In this document: piece by piece, positions 13,425 to 14,887 of the stretch
Layout: each line of letters begins with the position of its first letter
How positions within the stretch are numbered: the first letter of the stretch is position 1
NCBI GenBank assembly: GCA_947624455.1
Contig: CANQKL010000024.1
Span: forward strand, 1-14,887
Direction of reading: 5' to 3'
DNA length: 14,887 nt
From: an uncultured Clostridia bacterium
GTDB lineage: Bacteria > Bacillota > Clostridia > UMGS1883
The notes under the pieces: model-generated
The model's input: only the letters and a program-made list of their open reading frames with translations
What the model was told of the DNA's origin: nothing
Databases searched by the model: none
Translations under genes and position numbers: made by a program

Positions 13425-13886
13425 ATGGCAATGGTAAAACGCTGTGAAAAGCTGGCGTTTATGAAAGTCGGGGAAAAGTATCGCAGAATGACCAATTTTA
13501 CGGAAATTTCTGTGGGCAAGAGTCCCAAGGAATACACCCGCCAGTATGTGGACGAGGAGTTCGAGCGTTCCAGCGTGGTGGGCTACAGCACCTCGGTGAA
13601 CTACAGCTTTGACTATGACAACGAAAACGAGGTACACGCCGTCATCAAGAAGATCACCGACGGCGAGCTGCTGGCGGACGACGCGGTGGTGGAGATCGTT
13701 ATGGTGGACATCACCGACGAGGAGGGCGCTAACAACGCGGTGAGCCGCAGCTGGAGCGTGATACCCGAAAACGAGGGTAACAGCCTCGACGCTTACACTT
13801 ACAGCGGCAGCTTCCGCGCTAACGGCGCGGCTAAGGCCGTTTCCGCCGTTTCCGCCGACAACTGGATGACCATAACGGTCAAGTAA
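13425..13886 (+). CDS. Major tail tube protein
   Basis: A 153-residue beta-rich protein typical of siphophage tail tubes. The stretch EKYRRMTNFTEISVGKSPKE, then VVGYSTSVNYSFDYD and the C-terminal AVSRSWSVIPENEGNSLDAY plus TYSGSFRANG are hallmarks of the clostridial tail-tube family. It would polymerise as hexameric rings around the tape measure. No sheath gene follows, as far as the window shows, so the tail is probably non-contractile. The ATG at 13425 (a second at 13431 is possible) has AAGGAAGG about seven bases upstream. Confidence 0.8.
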   Translation: MAMVKRCEKLAFMKVGEKYRRMTNFTEISVGKSPKEYTRQYVDEEFERSSVVGYSTSVNYSFDYDNENEVHAVIKKITDGELLADDAVVEIVMVDITDEEGANNAVSRSWSVIPENEGNSLDAYTYSGSFRANGAAKAVSAVSADNWMTITVK

Positions 13887-13914
13887 ATAAACCGTTTCGG
13901 ATGGAGGTGAGAGC

Positions 13915-14887
13915 ATGGCTGGAGACGGCAGTATAATCATTGAAACCGGGCTGGACACCAGCGGTCTTGAAAAGGGACTCGACAGCCTTGAGGAGCTTAT
14001 AGAAAAGGGCCTGGATGGGGCTAAGACCGCCTTTAGCAAGGCCTTTGAAGAAATGGGCTCGGCTATAGACAAAAAGTCCTTTTCCGAGGGCATAGGAGGC
14101 ATCATCTCATCTGCGGCGGATACGGTCCGCAATAGAGCGGCGGAGCTTGGCTCCGCCGTGAGGACCTCGGCCGAGGACGCGGCGGAAGAACTCGGCGGCG
14201 CGGCGGGAGATTTCCGCTCCGGAGGGCAGGCTCTTATGTCGGCGGCGGCGGAGGGACTTTCCTCCGGCGCCGGTTCGCTGGGCAGCGCGGCTTCTGGCGC
14301 GGCCTCCGGCGCCGCCGCAGGCATCGGCGGACGCACGGGAGAATTTCGCGCCGGGGGCGCGGGACTGATAAACGCCGCGAAGGACGGACTTGCCTCGGGG
14401 GCGGAGGCTCTTGGCTCCACGGCCCAGAGCGCGGCCCTGGGGGCAGCTGACCGTATGAAGGTGAACGACAGCTTTTCTTCAGTGGGACAAAACCTGATCG
14501 CCGCCCTCAGAGGGGGCATTGCCGCCGGAGCCGCGGCCCTGTACGCCAAGGCCGCCGAGATCGCGGCAAGAGTCGTCGCCACTATAAAGGGGGCCTTTAA
14601 GATACATTCGCCCTCGGCTGTGTTCCGGGACGAGATAGGCAAAATGCTGATGCTGGGCCTCCGGGACGGCATACTGAACAACCGGGACGCCGTGCTTGAG
14701 GCAACGAAGGATCTAGCCGAGGATATGCTGGAGTCGGAGCGGCGGTATCTGGAGGAAAAGTCCAGAATAGACCGGGAACAGGACGAGGAGGACGAGGCCC
14801 GCCGGGTAAGGGAGTACGAGAAAAAGCTGAGCCTTGCCGAGGACGCTCAAGCCCGGGACGAACTGATAGAGGAGGAAAGGCTGAGAC
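13915..14887 (+). CDS. Tape measure protein (tail length ruler), 5' part only
   Basis: The frame is open through the right edge: 324 residues are visible, without a stop. The N-terminus GSIIIETGLDTSGLEKGLDSL is that of tape measures in this phage group. Residues about 56-227 form four ~44-residue Ala/Gly-rich repeats, one of the ways a ruler is built. FKIHSPSAVFRDEIGKMLM (228-246) is the motif normally found late in tape measures, and a highly charged coiled coil follows (about 270-324). Reaching this motif after about 230 residues is far sooner than in most siphophage tape measures (often >700), suggesting a short tail or an internally shortened ruler. GGAGGTGA is placed just upstream of the ATG. 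A lengthy minus-strand frame opposite is a composition shadow. Confidence 0.8.
   Translation, partial: MAGDGSIIIETGLDTSGLEKGLDSLEELIEKGLDGAKTAFSKAFEEMGSAIDKKSFSEGIGGIISSAADTVRNRAAELGSAVRTSAEDAAEELGGAAGDFRSGGQALMSAAAEGLSSGAGSLGSAASGAASGAAAGIGGRTGEFRAGGAGLINAAKDGLASGAEALGSTAQSAALGAADRMKVNDSFSSVGQNLIAALRGGIAAGAAALYAKAAEIAARVVATIKGAFKIHSPSAVFRDEIGKMLMLGLRDGILNNRDAVLEATKDLAEDMLESERRYLEEKSRIDREQDEEDEARRVREYEKKLSLAEDAQARDELIEEERLR
14080..14595 (+). repeat. Four ~44-residue protein repeats in the tape measure
   Basis: Repeat units start at residues 56, 100, 144 and 187 (spacing 44, 44 and 43), each opening with F-x-x-G-G-x-x-L/I-x-x-A-A and ending near L-G-S. The middle two are the closest: FRSGGQALMSAAAEGL and FRAGGAGLINAAKDGL. 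The DNA is diverged, so this is an old amplification, not a recent slippage event. Confidence 0.7.

Larger units (their letters stand above)
6395..14887 (+). mobile_element. Prophage-like morphogenesis region (A118/Gp15 type), continues past the right edge
   Basis: Thirteen consecutive plus-strand genes encode packaging, head, connector and tail functions under one promoter. No gene for integration, lysogeny, replication, lysis or baseplate is visible in the window, although the region is cut off inside the tape measure. The left limit is set at the promoter because rsmD and its promoter end at 6082 and only the palindromic block lies between. No attachment site or tRNA is seen. Whether this is an intact prophage, a domesticated PBSX-like element or a gene-transfer agent cannot be settled from this window. 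Confidence 0.85.

Noticed and set aside
13350..14681. 443-codon open frame on the minus strand
   Set aside because: It lies opposite the Ala/Gly-rich tape measure and the tail genes. It is made of Ala/Pro/Ser runs with no known motif, a normal shadow of GC-rich codons. The plus-strand genes have ribosome sites and family matches.

Overview
The window suggests a low-to-mid GC Gram-positive bacterium, most likely an uncultured or gut member of the Clostridia. The reasons are consensus sigma-A promoters, strong GGAGG ribosome sites, a yqeG-aroE gene pair as in Bacillus/Clostridia, an rsmD-coaD-(coiled-coil protein)-yebC cluster, a zinc-ribbon AbrB protein, and a prophage of the A118/Gp15 type common in Clostridia. 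The placement is inferred from gene content only.

Left part, bases 1-6082 (housekeeping): a cation:proton antiporter (10-1182) comes first. A perfect-consensus promoter (1270-1298) then drives an operon of an AbrB-type regulator, a YqeG HAD phosphatase and a fused shikimate dehydrogenase-shikimate kinase. This operon converges on a minus-strand operon, rsmD > coaD > coiled-coil protein > yebC. A 24-bp bidirectional terminator hairpin (3540-3592) lies between the two. The rsmD operon has its own promoter at 6054-6082. RBS positions argue for later starts than the longest reading frames for yqeG, rsmD and coaD.

Boundary, bases 6083-6394: a gene-free, AT-rich stretch with four successive inverted repeats. 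They lie between two copies of a 17-bp AT-rich repeat, and the last could fold as a three-way junction.

Right part, bases 6395-14887 (prophage-like morphogenesis operon): a TTGACA-N17-TATTAT promoter with an extended -10 is followed at once by a perfect Gram-positive LexA (SOS) box, CGAAC-N4-GTTCG. Twelve or more tightly packed, often overlapping plus-strand genes follow: a zinc-ribbon protein, a fused small/large terminase, portal, two head-completion/minor capsid proteins, a tail-chaperone pair (DUF6673-like and Gp15), Gp20 scaffold, major capsid, head-tail adaptor, tail terminator, tail tube, and a tape measure that runs off the right edge. No integrase, repressor or replication gene lies between the host genes and the packaging genes.

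The most interesting reading is that head-and-tail assembly is placed directly under the host SOS repressor, as expected of a domesticated prophage, a PBSX-like particle or a gene-transfer-agent-like element. Supporting oddities are the terminase fusion, a non-canonical gene order (the connector and tail-chaperone genes sit before the scaffold rather than beside the tape measure), no recognisable minor head protein, and a compact tape measure built of four ~44-residue repeats. Only the right flank, outside this window, could confirm or refute this.
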